The translations under genes and the position numbers were made by a program. Positions 31,016-40,488 of a stretch of DNA of 64,000 nucleotides are shown piece after piece (position 1 is the stretch's first letter; the number at the start of each line of letters is the position of its first letter). The notes beneath the pieces were generated by a model, which had not been told where the DNA came from, searched no databases, and was given only the letters and a program-made list of their open reading frames with translations. Source of the DNA: Gracilibacter sp. BRH_c7a (GTDB lineage: Bacteria; Bacillota; Desulfitobacteriia; Desulfitobacteriales; Syntrophobotulaceae); assembly GCA_001516055.1 (NCBI GenBank), contig LOEZ01000091.1, positions 37,871-101,870 of the forward strand. Reading direction: 5' to 3'.

Positions 31016-33544
31016 TTATGCCTTTTCTATTTTTACTCTAGTAACTCCGCCATGGCGTGCTGTAGCTCCACTTAATCGTTCATAATCTGCAGGTAGAATT
31101 TCATTATTATTACCGCCTCTTGGAGTCTTCCCGTAATCAAGAGAAGCGATTTTACCATAAGCCCAGTGGCCTTGGCCATAACATTTCCCGACAGTTCCTG
31201 GCCTGACCCCCTCCCAGAGCTTGGCGGTGCAAGTGATATTACCTGTGGGTGAGGTAATTTTTATAGTATCACCGTTTTTAATTCCGATTTTCTCAGCATC
31301 AGCAGGGTTTATTTTGGCAACATCATCCCAGGCCTCATCTCCTGGATCTACGTCTTTAAACTCCTGATACCAGAGCGTATTGGCAGAACGTGCTTCTCTG
31401 TTCAGCCTGGAGCGATGTTCAAAGAAGATAAATGGGAATTCAGAACTATCTCCCCAACGGAAAGGCTCTTCATAATGTGGGATAAAGGCTATTTCGCCAC
31501 GTGCCAAATACTTGGTCACTTGCATGATATCATCTACATCGGTATTGTGCTTTTCAGCGTGACCTTCCAGAGCTTTCTTTAGAGTTTCGCTATAAAACTC
31601 AAATTTCTTGGTTTCAGTGCCGAAATCTTCCCACTTTTTGCGATAAGGATATTCGACAGAATTCCATACTCCCTTATCCACGAAATCCTGCCAGCTATTT
31701 AAGCTGTCTCCCTTTTTCTCTTTGCTGGGATCCCATAAGTTCTGAGTCATCATTTTTACAGAGTAGATAGTAAACTCCATCGAGTTGGTAGGTGTTTTAC
31801 CTGTTTCTGGATCCTTAAACTCAGATTTAAAGTAATTAAAGAGCTTAGGGAAGCCTTTCTTAGCTAGAGATTCTGCAATAAGCCAAGGAACTTCACTTTC
31901 ATCGATTCTTACATCCCACATTGGTTCAACCATACGTTGCTGGATAGAAGCATAGGCTACCTTATTCGCTTTACTTTTTAGGAAAGCCCATTTTTCAAAC
32001 ATATGCATCGCTGCTGGGAGTACGATATCTGCATATTGGGTCATTTCTGAAGGGTTGGTTGTAATGTGGACGAAGAAAGGAAGTTGCTCCATAGCCTTCT
32101 CCCAACGCTGTGCTCCAGTACAGGAGAAGGGGAAGTTATTCCAATAGCCAATTGCCATCTTAACTTCATAGGGGTCTTTGTTAAGCATTGCGTCTGCTAG
32201 ATTGTTGGTAACAACTCCGCCACCTGAAACACCCCCATTTAAAGCAGGGAATTCTTTATAACCACGTTGGTCAATCTTCTTGTTCTTCTTTCCCTTTTTA
32301 GCCGTTTCATCCAGGTAGTCATCATAACTCGGAATCGATCCGGTCGGAACTTTTGACCCACGCAGAGTGCCTCCAACATTGTCTGCCGCTCCCACAAGCC
32401 CGTTCAGAGCATGAGCAGCCATAGCAGCGTAACCCCCCCTGACCTGCATAGCTGCTCCAGGTGACAACCAGGAGATTACGTTAGGTGCAGCATTAGCAAA
32501 ACCACGGGCTACCCTGATAATTTGTTCAGCTGGTACTCCAGCTTTTTCTGACGCCCATTCTGGAGTACGATCTTTCAGCTCAAGATTCCACCACTTAACA
32601 ATTCCAAAGGAATAATTCTCTGTAAAAGATTCCTCGGGAACTGTTTGGCCTTTCTTAAATAAGTTTGCTCCATCATTAAAGTCCCCAACAAATTCTTTAT
32701 TCCAGAGACCTTCTGTTAAGATTACGTGGGCCATCGCCGTGGCTAACGCACCATCTTCCCCAGGAATTACAGGCATCCATTCATTAGCTTTAGCCGCTGT
32801 AGCAGATAAACGGGGGTCGATTGCAACAACAGTGGCCTGATCTAGCACTTTTCCCCATATATTTATTGCATGGGGAACCTGACGATTAGATGCTATGGGG
32901 TCGGCTCCCCACAGTAGAGCATAGCGGGTCTTATCAAGGTCATAGTCCCGGTAATCCCAGTAAGCCTCTGTATAATAAGGCCCAAATTTCTCCGCCTCGG
33001 CACAGATGGCACTATGAGAAATTCCATTAGGGGAACCAAATACTTTAGTTGTAGCGTCATAGATAATATCCCGAAGATAAGAATAGCGCCCCCGCATAAG
33101 CACATACTTTTCCGGCTCATGATTATTACGTAGTTCCATCATCTTATCTGTAATCGTATCGATAGCTTCTTCCCAGGAAATAGGGACAAACTCAGGATCT
33201 TCGTTGCGTCCCTTCTTAGGATTAGTCCTCTTCATGGGAACTTTTACCCTATCGGGGTCATACAACTGCTGAATCGCGATATGCGCACGAGGACATACTT
33301 TGCCATTATTTGATTTACTATTCGGATTCCCGCCTACTTTGGTTACACGACCATCGACAACATAAGCTCTTGCTGAGCACCAAGAAGTACATCCTTGGCA
33401 TGTAGTAGCAAACCATTCACCCTCAGCCAGAGCGGTATTTTCACTTTCAGCTAAAGCCTTAAGCACAGGAACCCCTGTCCCGACAGTCACTAGTAAGCCT
33501 GTAGCTGCCGAAGCTTGCAGAAACCTTCTGCGCGTCATCTTCAT
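31016..33544 (-). CDS. arrA: Molybdopterin oxidoreductase, respiratory arsenate reductase catalytic subunit
   Basis: An 842-residue enzyme of the DMSO reductase family. It has a Tat signal (TRRRFLQ), then a 4Fe-4S site as CX2CX3CX27C (CQGCTSWC onward). The likely Mo ligand Cys is in SHSAICAEAEKFG near residue 181. Blocks that I know from ArrA proteins are RGRYSYLRD, PYYTEAYWDYRDYDL and WWNLELKDRTPEW. Start ATG 33544 is six bases after AGGTGG; an upstream GTG overlaps that site. It should reduce arsenate outside the membrane. PhsA/PsrA-type sulfur reductases are the main alternatives. Neighbours ArrB, ArrC, ArrD and the sensor set fit ArrA best. Confidence 0.82.
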   Translation of the reverse strand: MKMTRRRFLQASAATGLLVTVGTGVPVLKALAESENTALAEGEWFATTCQGCTSWCSARAYVVDGRVTKVGGNPNSKSNNGKVCPRAHIAIQQLYDPDRVKVPMKRTNPKKGRNEDPEFVPISWEEAIDTITDKMMELRNNHEPEKYVLMRGRYSYLRDIIYDATTKVFGSPNGISHSAICAEAEKFGPYYTEAYWDYRDYDLDKTRYALLWGADPIASNRQVPHAINIWGKVLDQATVVAIDPRLSATAAKANEWMPVIPGEDGALATAMAHVILTEGLWNKEFVGDFNDGANLFKKGQTVPEESFTENYSFGIVKWWNLELKDRTPEWASEKAGVPAEQIIRVARGFANAAPNVISWLSPGAAMQVRGGYAAMAAHALNGLVGAADNVGGTLRGSKVPTGSIPSYDDYLDETAKKGKKNKKIDQRGYKEFPALNGGVSGGGVVTNNLADAMLNKDPYEVKMAIGYWNNFPFSCTGAQRWEKAMEQLPFFVHITTNPSEMTQYADIVLPAAMHMFEKWAFLKSKANKVAYASIQQRMVEPMWDVRIDESEVPWLIAESLAKKGFPKLFNYFKSEFKDPETGKTPTNSMEFTIYSVKMMTQNLWDPSKEKKGDSLNSWQDFVDKGVWNSVEYPYRKKWEDFGTETKKFEFYSETLKKALEGHAEKHNTDVDDIMQVTKYLARGEIAFIPHYEEPFRWGDSSEFPFIFFEHRSRLNREARSANTLWYQEFKDVDPGDEAWDDVAKINPADAEKIGIKNGDTIKITSPTGNITCTAKLWEGVRPGTVGKCYGQGHWAYGKIASLDYGKTPRGGNNNEILPADYERLSGATARHGGVTRVKIEKA

Positions 33545-33575
33545 TAATATCCACCTCACTTTTTATTGCTTTTTC

Positions 33576-34490
33576 CTAAAAGATTAACGGAAGCGTGCCT
33601 TGCCCAGCTATAATTACGATGTGTTTAAATGTATAACTACCAACAATTACTAAGGCAGAAAGTATTATGGCCAATCCTTTAGACATCTCCGAGTTCTTAT
33701 CTTTAATAATCGCAAAAAGACTTCCCAAAAGAGGAATAAGCAACCCTGCAATAATTACTAATCCTACCCATAAACCTCCGAAGCTTTCCATCATACTGTT
33801 GACCGCTGCTAATGTATCAGTACCGGAGCGGTATAAAGCAAACTGCCACCCCAAAACTAAGACAAGTTCTACAGCACTGATTATGAAGAACAGCACTGTA
33901 AAATTAAATCCTTTGTTGCTTGAAGTAGCGGCAGTTTCACTACGTACCTGAGCAGGAACTCCTATTGAGATTCCTAATTCCTTCAAAATAACTAATAGGG
34001 CTATACCTCCAAAAAGAGATGAACCTAAGAATAGCGCAATAATCATGCCCCCTCCCCAAAGAGGTCGTCCCAGGGAAGCGAGGAGCAGACCGTGATAGAC
34101 CCCTATCAGGATTGCAAATAATAATCCTAGACCTTGAAGAGTTCTAAAAGTGCTGTCATTTGTTTTTCCTTTGAAATTTTGCCACGCATAGACTAGAGCG
34201 ATAATCATGAATCCTATCTGGAAAAGTCCTCCCCAAGATGTAACTGATTGCGGATTAAAGTTATACAGAGTTGAGAGAAATCTCTCCGGACGTCCTAACT
34301 CACTTAGAAGAAAGAGTACGCCACCACCTACAAGCAGGGGTGCAAGGTAGGATCCCATCAGTGAGATTTTTGAATTGCGCTCTTTGTCACTAACATTAAG
34401 CAGAACAGATATTATAAATACTCCTACGCCCAATCCTCCGAGAAATAAGTCCAGGGCGATACGAATGTCCCACGGTGCATGCCATTCCAT
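33576..34490 (-). CDS. arrC: NrfD/PsrC-like quinol-oxidising membrane subunit (ArrC)
   Basis: A 304-residue integral membrane protein with eight to nine spans and the NrfD-type features WDIRIALDLFLGGLGVGVFI, LSELGRPERFLSTLYNF and SWGGLFQIGFMI. It would oxidise menaquinol and pass electrons to ArrB and ArrA. It is first in the operon, upstream of arrA by 31 bases, with GGAGG before its ATG. The order C-A-B-D agrees with arsenate respiration clusters in related bacteria. Confidence 0.85.
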   Translation of the reverse strand: MEWHAPWDIRIALDLFLGGLGVGVFIISVLLNVSDKERNSKISLMGSYLAPLLVGGGVLFLLSELGRPERFLSTLYNFNPQSVTSWGGLFQIGFMIIALVYAWQNFKGKTNDSTFRTLQGLGLLFAILIGVYHGLLLASLGRPLWGGGMIIALFLGSSLFGGIALLVILKELGISIGVPAQVRSETAATSSNKGFNFTVLFFIISAVELVLVLGWQFALYRSGTDTLAAVNSMMESFGGLWVGLVIIAGLLIPLLGSLFAIIKDKNSEMSKGLAIILSALVIVGSYTFKHIVIIAGQGTLPLIF

Positions 34491-34601
34491 ACTTTAACCT
34501 CCTTTTATTATTTAGAATAATTAATCCGGATCCAAAGTGATGCGCCCATTTCCCCCCAATACTTTAAAATCTAGGTGTAATACAATTCACATAATAAAAT
34601 A

Positions 34602-34644
34602 ATAGTCTCTTCTCATTATCATAAATTCCTTGAGAAAAGACTAT
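34602..34644. promoter_or_regulatory. Imperfect hairpin ahead of arrC
   Basis: ATAGTCTCTTCTCA and TGAGAAAAGACTAT pair with one mismatch, in the 243-base gap between arrC and the response regulator gene. Upstream of the arrC promoter side it could be a regulator site or a terminator element. Nothing else is clear in that gap. Confidence 0.45.
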
Positions 34645-34700
34645 CCATGAAACCCTGACTAATTTTTTCTACTTATACACAAAAACACTTACGAATTAAG

Positions 34701-34730
34701 GAGGCTGTCAGGTTTTACCCTGACAGCCTC
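34701..34730 (-). terminator. Terminator after the response regulator gene
   Basis: GAGGCTGTCAGG pairs perfectly with CCTGACAGCCTC around TTTTAC, starting three bases after the stop at 34734. The trailing U-tract on the minus strand is short, so termination may be partial. Confidence 0.75.
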
Positions 34731-34733
34731 TCT

Positions 34734-35381
34734 TTAAAAATCAATCAAACCCTTATTTATGGCGTATCTTATAAGATCTGATCTCCGACTGATATTTAAT
34801 TTTTTTTTGATTCTTACCTTATAAGTCTCTACGGTTTTTATGCTTACGAATATAGTATCCGAGATTTGTTTATTCGTGTATCCTTGAGCCATATATCTCA
34901 AAACCTCTGTTTCCCTTTGACTCAGCTGATTGTGCCCTTCTTTATGTTCTTCTGTTTCAGCAAATATATCGGAAATTAAGTGTTTAGTCATCGAAGGATC
35001 AATATAATTCTCACCCCGACATACCGACCTGATGGCTGAAAGGAGATCTGTATCAGCAGCTTTTTTTAAGATATAGCCGTTCCCTCCTACCTTGAGCACA
35101 TCTTTCAGGTAACTTTCATCATCATGCATGGTTAGCACTAGAATTCTGGATAACGGACAGTGTTTCTTTATCTCGGGAATAGTTTTAATCCCTCCATGCT
35201 CTGGCATGGTTAAATCGAGAAGGATAATATCCGGTTGATGTTGTTTACTTAACTGAACCGTTTCGGAATCATAGGAGGCTTCAGCAACCACTTCCATGTC
35301 TACTTGAGAATTGAGCATCATTTTTAGCCCGCTTCTTAAAACGGCATGATCATCAGCTATCAGAATTCTTATTTTCTTCAC
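34734..35381 (-). CDS. arrR: NarL/LuxR-type response regulator (ArrR)
   Basis: A 215-residue two-component response regulator. The receiver domain has acidic residues near the N-terminus (IADDHAVLRSG), the phospho-acceptor Asp in IILLDLTMPEHGG (about residue 56) and Lys in LKKAADTD. A LuxR-type helix-turn-helix at about 150-210 reads LSQRETEVLRYMAQGYTN. It overlaps the kinase gene by 29 bases. Immediately upstream of arrCABD in order, it is the probable activator of arsenate respiration. Confidence 0.85.
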   Translation of the reverse strand: MKKIRILIADDHAVLRSGLKMMLNSQVDMEVVAEASYDSETVQLSKQHQPDIILLDLTMPEHGGIKTIPEIKKHCPLSRILVLTMHDDESYLKDVLKVGGNGYILKKAADTDLLSAIRSVCRGENYIDPSMTKHLISDIFAETEEHKEGHNQLSQRETEVLRYMAQGYTNKQISDTIFVSIKTVETYKVRIKKKLNISRRSDLIRYAINKGLIDF

Positions 35382-36783
35382 TAGCTATCAATCCTTTTAA
35401 ATTAATATGGACATAGATAGTCGTACCCAAGCCCGGATTCGACTCGATGGTTAATTCTCCGCCAATAAGATTAACCCTTTCTTTCATACCATACAATCCC
35501 AACTTCTTCTCTAGATTGGTTGAGTTAAAAGTGGCTTCTACATCAAAACCGACACCATCATCCTCAATAATAGCAGTTAAGATATCCCCTTCGCATTCTA
35601 AGATAACGCTGGCTTCAGAAACCTTGGAATATTTGGCCACATTGGTCAAAGCTTCTTGGACAACTCTATAAATCGTTAACCTTATCTCAGGCTGCAGATA
35701 TAAACCTTGCGTCCCAAAAGCTTGAAAATCTACATCCACTCCTAACTTCGTGGAACAATCATTGGTATATCTCCTTAAAGCTGCCTCTAAGCCCATATCA
35801 TCCAAAGCACTCGGTCTTAGGGCTAATGCTAAATCCTTTATTTCTTCTAAAGTGTCATTAGTAAGTTGCCTAAGTTGAGCTGCCTTGGCCGCGATATCTT
35901 CAGTATCTTGGGTTTCCTCCAACATTTTTATACCAATCAGTAAGGAAGTCAAGGATTGGCCTGTTTGGTCATGTAACTCCCTGGCAATTCTGTTACGTTC
36001 TTCTTCTTGGGCAGTGATTATTTTCTTTAACAAGTTCGAGCGTAATTGATCAGATTTTTGAAGGTTCTCTATCATTTCATTAAATGCTTCACCAAGGGTG
36101 GATATTTCATCATGAAACCAGGAAAGGTTTACTTTTTTATCGAATTGACCTTTACCAACCATTTTCGTAGTCTCAACCATTTGAATAATAGGTTTGGTCA
36201 GTAAGGAAGTTAGCAGATATGCTGCTAAAATTCCCAAGATAACCACTAGGATAGTTGTCAAAATCATCGTGTTCATGGTGTTACCTAATAGCTTTTTTAT
36301 TTCCGCTTCGGACATGCCCAATCGTACTGTTCCTAAGTTGCCTTCGAAAATCGGTACGGCTATATCGTAGATAAGGCCTTCTTCCGTATCCAATGGTTGA
36401 ATATTATATTGAGCATGAGTTTGTATTTCATTAGCATCTATTAGGTTGTTGGGTAACAGCTCGCCGAAGCTATTAGCAATAATGTCGCCTTGTGAATCCC
36501 TAATGAACACATAGCGTACGTCTTTATTATTCTCAACTACTTTACTGATTAATTGGTGAAGATTGAAAGTATCATTGGTAAAAATAAGGTCGATACTCCT
36601 TGCCGATATATATTGCCCGGTAGAGACACCCTGCTTGACCAATTGTTCCCTTAGGTTGGTTTGCATAGTCTCATAGGTCTGATAAGACATCCAGGAACCT
36701 AATAGCAGGGCAATACCAATTACTATTCCCATTATTTTTGTGCGTATGTTAATAACTCTTATCCAGTCAATCAGATTGTTCAT
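35353..36783 (-). CDS. arrS: NarX-type membrane sensor histidine kinase (ArrS)
   Basis: A 476-residue kinase. It has two membrane spans (about 12-35 and 168-195) with an extracytoplasmic sensor domain between them, then HAMP. The dimerisation segment has ERNRIARELHDQTGQSL (phospho-His about residue 265), and the catalytic end has ATP-binding IEDDGVGFD and GLYGMKERVNLIGG. It lies between the regulator and the PhnD-like binding protein with overlaps on both sides (29 and 17 bases). The binding lipoprotein is the likely ligand sensor. Confidence 0.85.
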   Translation of the reverse strand: MNNLIDWIRVINIRTKIMGIVIGIALLLGSWMSYQTYETMQTNLREQLVKQGVSTGQYISARSIDLIFTNDTFNLHQLISKVVENNKDVRYVFIRDSQGDIIANSFGELLPNNLIDANEIQTHAQYNIQPLDTEEGLIYDIAVPIFEGNLGTVRLGMSEAEIKKLLGNTMNTMILTTILVVILGILAAYLLTSLLTKPIIQMVETTKMVGKGQFDKKVNLSWFHDEISTLGEAFNEMIENLQKSDQLRSNLLKKIITAQEEERNRIARELHDQTGQSLTSLLIGIKMLEETQDTEDIAAKAAQLRQLTNDTLEEIKDLALALRPSALDDMGLEAALRRYTNDCSTKLGVDVDFQAFGTQGLYLQPEIRLTIYRVVQEALTNVAKYSKVSEASVILECEGDILTAIIEDDGVGFDVEATFNSTNLEKKLGLYGMKERVNLIGGELTIESNPGLGTTIYVHINLKGLIASEENKNSDS

Positions 36784-37708
36784 TCAAAACCTCGGCAGCA
36801 ATTTTCCTAACTGAATCATAATTAGCATCTTCTTGCTCTCTAAACCTCTCAATTTTCAAATGATGCAGAATAGTCTTCCCTTCCAAAGAGTTATGCATAT
36901 CCAAGAATAAATCTTTTAATTTCAGTCTAGTTTCACTACTAACCCCTGAGCTGACTACGATTGGTGGTATTCCAAATTCTTCGGATTTATTTATTATTCG
37001 TATTTTATCTGCGAATTCCGGCTTTTGTTCTATCAGGTAATCATATACCAGAGAATCAACAGCCGCTCCATCCACAATTTTATCATAGACTGCTTTAATG
37101 GAGTTATCATGGCTATAGGTAAATATTGATTTCTTGAAAAACGTATCCGGAGTTTCATTCTCTTGCTCTAATAAGTATCTGGGGTATAAATAACCGGTAT
37201 TAGATAAAGGATCAGTAAAAGCGAAGCGTCTATTTTTTAATCCCTCGAAGGTCCCCACGGTACTGTCTTTGGGGACTATTATATAGCTTTGATAAGTAGT
37301 TTTACTGTTTTTCTGAGGAACCAAAAACGGTTGTAGGCCAAATTCTTCTGTTCCCAGGATATAGGCATAAGTACAGATAAAAGCTAAATCTACCTCACCG
37401 GCTTCAATTAGGTCATTGACTTCTTTATAGGTTTTACGTTGGATAACTTTTACCGTTAGACCAGAATTCTTCTCGATATATTTTATTAAATCATTATAAT
37501 AAATCATAGTTTCTTTTGGAGAAGTGATAGAAGAAAAGGCAACTCTTAAAGTATTAGGGCTATTAAGTCGTTTTTCATTATCAACCGGCTGCATATCTTT
37601 AAGGGATATTTCTAAACTATCGTCTGGCTTACCCGTACATCCAGTAGTAACCAAAATTAATATAATTAACATTATCATTATTTTTTTTATTAATCTTGAT
37701 TCACGCAT
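36767..37708 (-). CDS. arrT: PhnD-like extracytoplasmic binding lipoprotein (ArrT-type sensor)
   Basis: A 313-residue lipoprotein. Start ATG 37708 is nine bases after AGGGAG. Lipobox TTGCTGK ends the signal. The body is the phosphonate/phosphate/arsenate binding fold (PhnD): LRVAFSSITSPKETMIYYNDL, CTYAYILGTEEFGL, and SIIF-like GIPPIVVSSGVS. A PhnD-like protein without an ABC transporter but with a kinase is the ArrT/AioX pattern, in which the protein binds arsenate or arsenite and signals to the kinase. Ligand is inferred. It heads the three-gene regulatory operon. Confidence 0.78.
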   Translation of the reverse strand: MRESRLIKKIMIMLIILILVTTGCTGKPDDSLEISLKDMQPVDNEKRLNSPNTLRVAFSSITSPKETMIYYNDLIKYIEKNSGLTVKVIQRKTYKEVNDLIEAGEVDLAFICTYAYILGTEEFGLQPFLVPQKNSKTTYQSYIIVPKDSTVGTFEGLKNRRFAFTDPLSNTGYLYPRYLLEQENETPDTFFKKSIFTYSHDNSIKAVYDKIVDGAAVDSLVYDYLIEQKPEFADKIRIINKSEEFGIPPIVVSSGVSSETRLKLKDLFLDMHNSLEGKTILHHLKIERFREQEDANYDSVRKIAAEVLNEQSD

Positions 37709-37790
37709 TATCAACAACTCCCTAAGAAAGTGTATCAGTTAGTTAATTATAACACAAAAGAAGTGTTCATAAGATTAGTAAAGTTTAAAG

Positions 37791-37813
37791 TTAGGGACGG
37801 TTCTTTACTTTAC
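37791..37813. repeat. Copy 1 of a dispersed GGGACGGTTCT repeat
   Basis: TTAGGGACGGTTCTTTACTT, overlapping the last codons and stop of the EamA-type gene. Related copies occur at 49081, 49110 (degenerate) and 49374-49401 (inverted). Such GGGACGGTTCT elements are common REP-like repeats in clostridial genomes. Confidence 0.7.
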
Positions 37814-38152
37814 ATTCAGCACTACCACTCCTGCTACAATCAACCCCGTTCCTAAAAATTTCATCAAAGATAACTGTTCTTGCAGGAAATAAAATGATAA
37901 CAACATAACAAAAATATATCCCATACTAACCATTGGATAGGCTAGACTCAATTCCATTTTTCTCAAGACAAATATCCATAAAAACATACTAATCACAAAA
38001 CAGCATATCGCAGTGATAATCTTCAAGTTAATTAACGATAGAACTATCGCCCAGATACCTCCACCTGTCTTGACTTCCCCTGATCCAATCTTCAGAATAA
38101 GTTGGCCTATGGACCCTAATGCTACCGATATCAAAGCTATAACATAAATCAT
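37805..38152 (-). CDS. Small EamA-type membrane protein (flippase-like)
   Basis: A 115-residue, four-span membrane protein like half of an EamA transporter or the ArnE/ArnF flippase subunits, e.g. SLAYPMVSMGYIFVMLLSFYFLQE. It follows the family 2 glycosyltransferase by three bases. By context it helps move a lipid-linked sugar across the membrane. Its stop codon lies inside a dispersed GGGACGGTTCT repeat. Confidence 0.7.
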   Translation of the reverse strand: MIYVIALISVALGSIGQLILKIGSGEVKTGGGIWAIVLSLINLKIITAICCFVISMFLWIFVLRKMELSLAYPMVSMGYIFVMLLSFYFLQEQLSLMKFLGTGLIVAGVVVLNVK

Positions 38153-38155
38153 CTT

Positions 38156-38887
38156 TTATCTTACCTTAGCCAGCAAGGAAAAATAACCTTTTACCGTTCT
38201 GGCTACATTCATCTTACTGCTTCCTTCTTTAAAATCATAACGAAGAATAAGAGGAATCTCGCCTGCTCTTATCTTCATCCTGCTGAACTTAGCTGCGATT
38301 TCTGCCATACAATCAAAACCACTGGTCGTCACAAGTCTCCCCCATTTACTCTGGGCTTCCCGAATTATACTCACTCTGTAAGCTCTAAATCCAGAAGAAT
38401 AATCATTAAGGTTTTTTATGGGGAAAAAAAGCTTAAAAAACAGCATAGCTCCTCGGCTGAAAAATTTACGCAAAGCCCTAAGACCTATTTCACATCCCCC
38501 TTGGGTAAACCTTGAAGCCACAACCAAATCAAGATTATGACTATCTAAGTGTTCTATCATACTTTCTATAAGCAAAGGACTGTGCGTATTATCTGCATCC
38601 ATGGTTACCAAAATGTCATCATTGTCCAGCTCTACCAATGCATAACTAAGGATTGTATTAATTGCTTCGCCCAGTCCTTTATTCTGTTCATGTGTAATCA
38701 CTGTAATATAGCCATTTTGCTCATCGAATCTGTTCAATATATTCTTTGTCTGGTCTGTGCTTCCATCATCTACTACCAGAACTTTAATTTCATATTTACT
38801 CATATCCCGAAATCTGGCTATCCCTCTTAAGACATTTCTGATTGCTCCCTCTTCGTTATATGCTGGTAATCCAATCAGTATCTTCAC
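38156..38887 (-). CDS. Polyprenyl-phosphate glycosyltransferase (family 2)
   Basis: A 243-residue GT-A glycosyltransferase of the dolichol-phosphate-mannose-synthase type: MKILIGLPAYNEEGAI at the start, VLVVDDGSTDQTKNIL, and the metal-binding VTMDADNTHSP. The C-terminus lacks extended membrane spans. It likely loads a sugar onto undecaprenyl phosphate, with the small EamA-type protein as flippase and the ArnT-type protein as final transferase. Confidence 0.82.
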   Translation of the reverse strand: MKILIGLPAYNEEGAIRNVLRGIARFRDMSKYEIKVLVVDDGSTDQTKNILNRFDEQNGYITVITHEQNKGLGEAINTILSYALVELDNDDILVTMDADNTHSPLLIESMIEHLDSHNLDLVVASRFTQGGCEIGLRALRKFFSRGAMLFFKLFFPIKNLNDYSSGFRAYRVSIIREAQSKWGRLVTTSGFDCMAEIAAKFSRMKIRAGEIPLILRYDFKEGSSKMNVARTVKGYFSLLAKVR

Positions 38888-38902
38888 CTATCTAACCTCC
38901 TC

Positions 38903-40327
38903 CTATTCTAATACATATATAGGGAAATCTTGAACAGGCTCTATTTTCTTGAACCTACTCTCAAGATATTTTAAGAAACGTTCATCTTCATCTCCATATA
39001 CTTTTCCCTGAATAGGAACAAAATATTTTGCTCCTTCTTCAATGTAATAAGCTAGTTCCTCATAAGAATCTTGGGGAATATGTGAATAGATGCCGATATC
39101 GAACCTCCATCCCCTCCGATTAGATAAACTTAGAAGACATGGATCAAGTGAGCCCACAACCAGTAGGTCTTCCTTCTGAGTAATTTGTTCTACTACTGTA
39201 ACTTGGGTCTTCATCGCAGTATTTATGGTATACATGGGCTCAACAAGATAATAGCTTTCCAAGACAATTACCAACATAAGTACTACCGAAACTATTTTTC
39301 CCTGTGGATGGTCAAAAATTATGGCTAGAAGATTCCCTATTAGAATCGAGCAAGGTACAGCAAAAAAGATTAGATAATATGATGCTCTGATTGCACTAAC
39401 TATGAGAATCACCTCTAAAACCATAGCCAAAAACCAAACCAGTATCACGCTATTCTTGCGTGCGATAGCCCATATTCCTGCAAATACAAAGATAGTACCT
39501 GTCATACTTAGCATCTTTGGAATAACGTTGGTATAAAACGAGAAAGCTTCAGGGCTATGAAAAGCACTAAAAGCCTTTTTAAGAATGATATTATTAGTGA
39601 TTCCTAAGGCGAACTTATATTCCGCTATGCTTACACTGTAGTAATAATAGAGAAAAGGCAGCGCAATCGTAAGCAGAGCATAAACCCATAATTCCGGAAA
39701 CTTTAGCCATCTCCAGCCAAAGTTTTTGCAACAGATATATAACATCGGTATTCCAATTATGATAACTGGAGGTTTAGTCATTATAGCTAAGGATAATAAA
39801 ACACAGCTTATAATTAACCTGTGTAATTTTCTTTCCTCCGCCCATTCATGGAAATAATAGAAACCGCCAATCCAAAACATTAGAGCAGCCGATTCAGGCA
39901 TTATAGCTCGAGAGTAATAAAGATTAATGGGCAAGATACCATAGACAAACAAACTGAAAACTGCTTCTTTATAACCTAAATGTTTACGTACATACCGATA
40001 AAGATAAAACGCCGATATCATAAAGAATGCTATAGGCACCATCCTAGCCAGAAAATAATAATGTCCAAAAACTTTATATAAGATGGCTATAAGGAAAGTA
40101 GTTACTTGTATCTCTAAGGCAGGGATATTAGGAAAGGGTCCATCATAATTTAGATTCGGGTGGAAAAGATTGAAGTCATAGTCCGCATAATTCTTAGCAA
40201 TAGATTGCGTATCAGCCTGACGCCAGCTCTCCTCTATCTCTATAGGAGCAACATCAAGATGATAGAGCCTTAGTAAAAGAATAACCGAAAGAAAAAAGAA
40301 CAGCAGATATTTTTCCTGTCTATTCAA
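38903..40327 (-). CDS. ArnT/PMT-type (GT39/83-like) glycosyltransferase
   Basis: A 474-residue membrane glycosyltransferase with an acidic first loop (APIEIEESWRQADTQSIAKN, Glu residues as in GT-C enzymes), about 11 spans and a soluble C-terminal domain. It uses polyprenyl-phosphate sugars to modify envelope molecules or proteins. It heads the three-gene set with the family 2 transferase and the EamA-type protein. Confidence 0.8.
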   Translation of the reverse strand: MNRQEKYLLFFFLSVILLLRLYHLDVAPIEIEESWRQADTQSIAKNYADYDFNLFHPNLNYDGPFPNIPALEIQVTTFLIAILYKVFGHYYFLARMVPIAFFMISAFYLYRYVRKHLGYKEAVFSLFVYGILPINLYYSRAIMPESAALMFWIGGFYYFHEWAEERKLHRLIISCVLLSLAIMTKPPVIIIGIPMLYICCKNFGWRWLKFPELWVYALLTIALPFLYYYYSVSIAEYKFALGITNNIILKKAFSAFHSPEAFSFYTNVIPKMLSMTGTIFVFAGIWAIARKNSVILVWFLAMVLEVILIVSAIRASYYLIFFAVPCSILIGNLLAIIFDHPQGKIVSVVLMLVIVLESYYLVEPMYTINTAMKTQVTVVEQITQKEDLLVVGSLDPCLLSLSNRRGWRFDIGIYSHIPQDSYEELAYYIEEGAKYFVPIQGKVYGDEDERFLKYLESRFKKIEPVQDFPIYVLE

Positions 40328-40432
40328 ACCTGTACTCCCTCATACAAATAATTCTGTATTAATATTATGGTCTTAATCCTCAAAACAAATTCTATTCTTA
40401 TTATCTACCATTGACATAATCAGCTAAATGTA

Positions 40433-40461
40433 AAAGAAGCTCCAGTTAAAAGCCTCTTTTT
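40433..40461 (-). terminator. Weak terminator after the TIGR04086-type gene
   Basis: On the minus strand AAGAGGCT and AGCTTCTT form an imperfect stem followed by TTTT, about 30 bases after the stop at 40489. One mismatch, so low confidence. Confidence 0.45.
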
Positions 40462-40488
40462 ACAACCCTGCCTATTTAATATCTCAAC

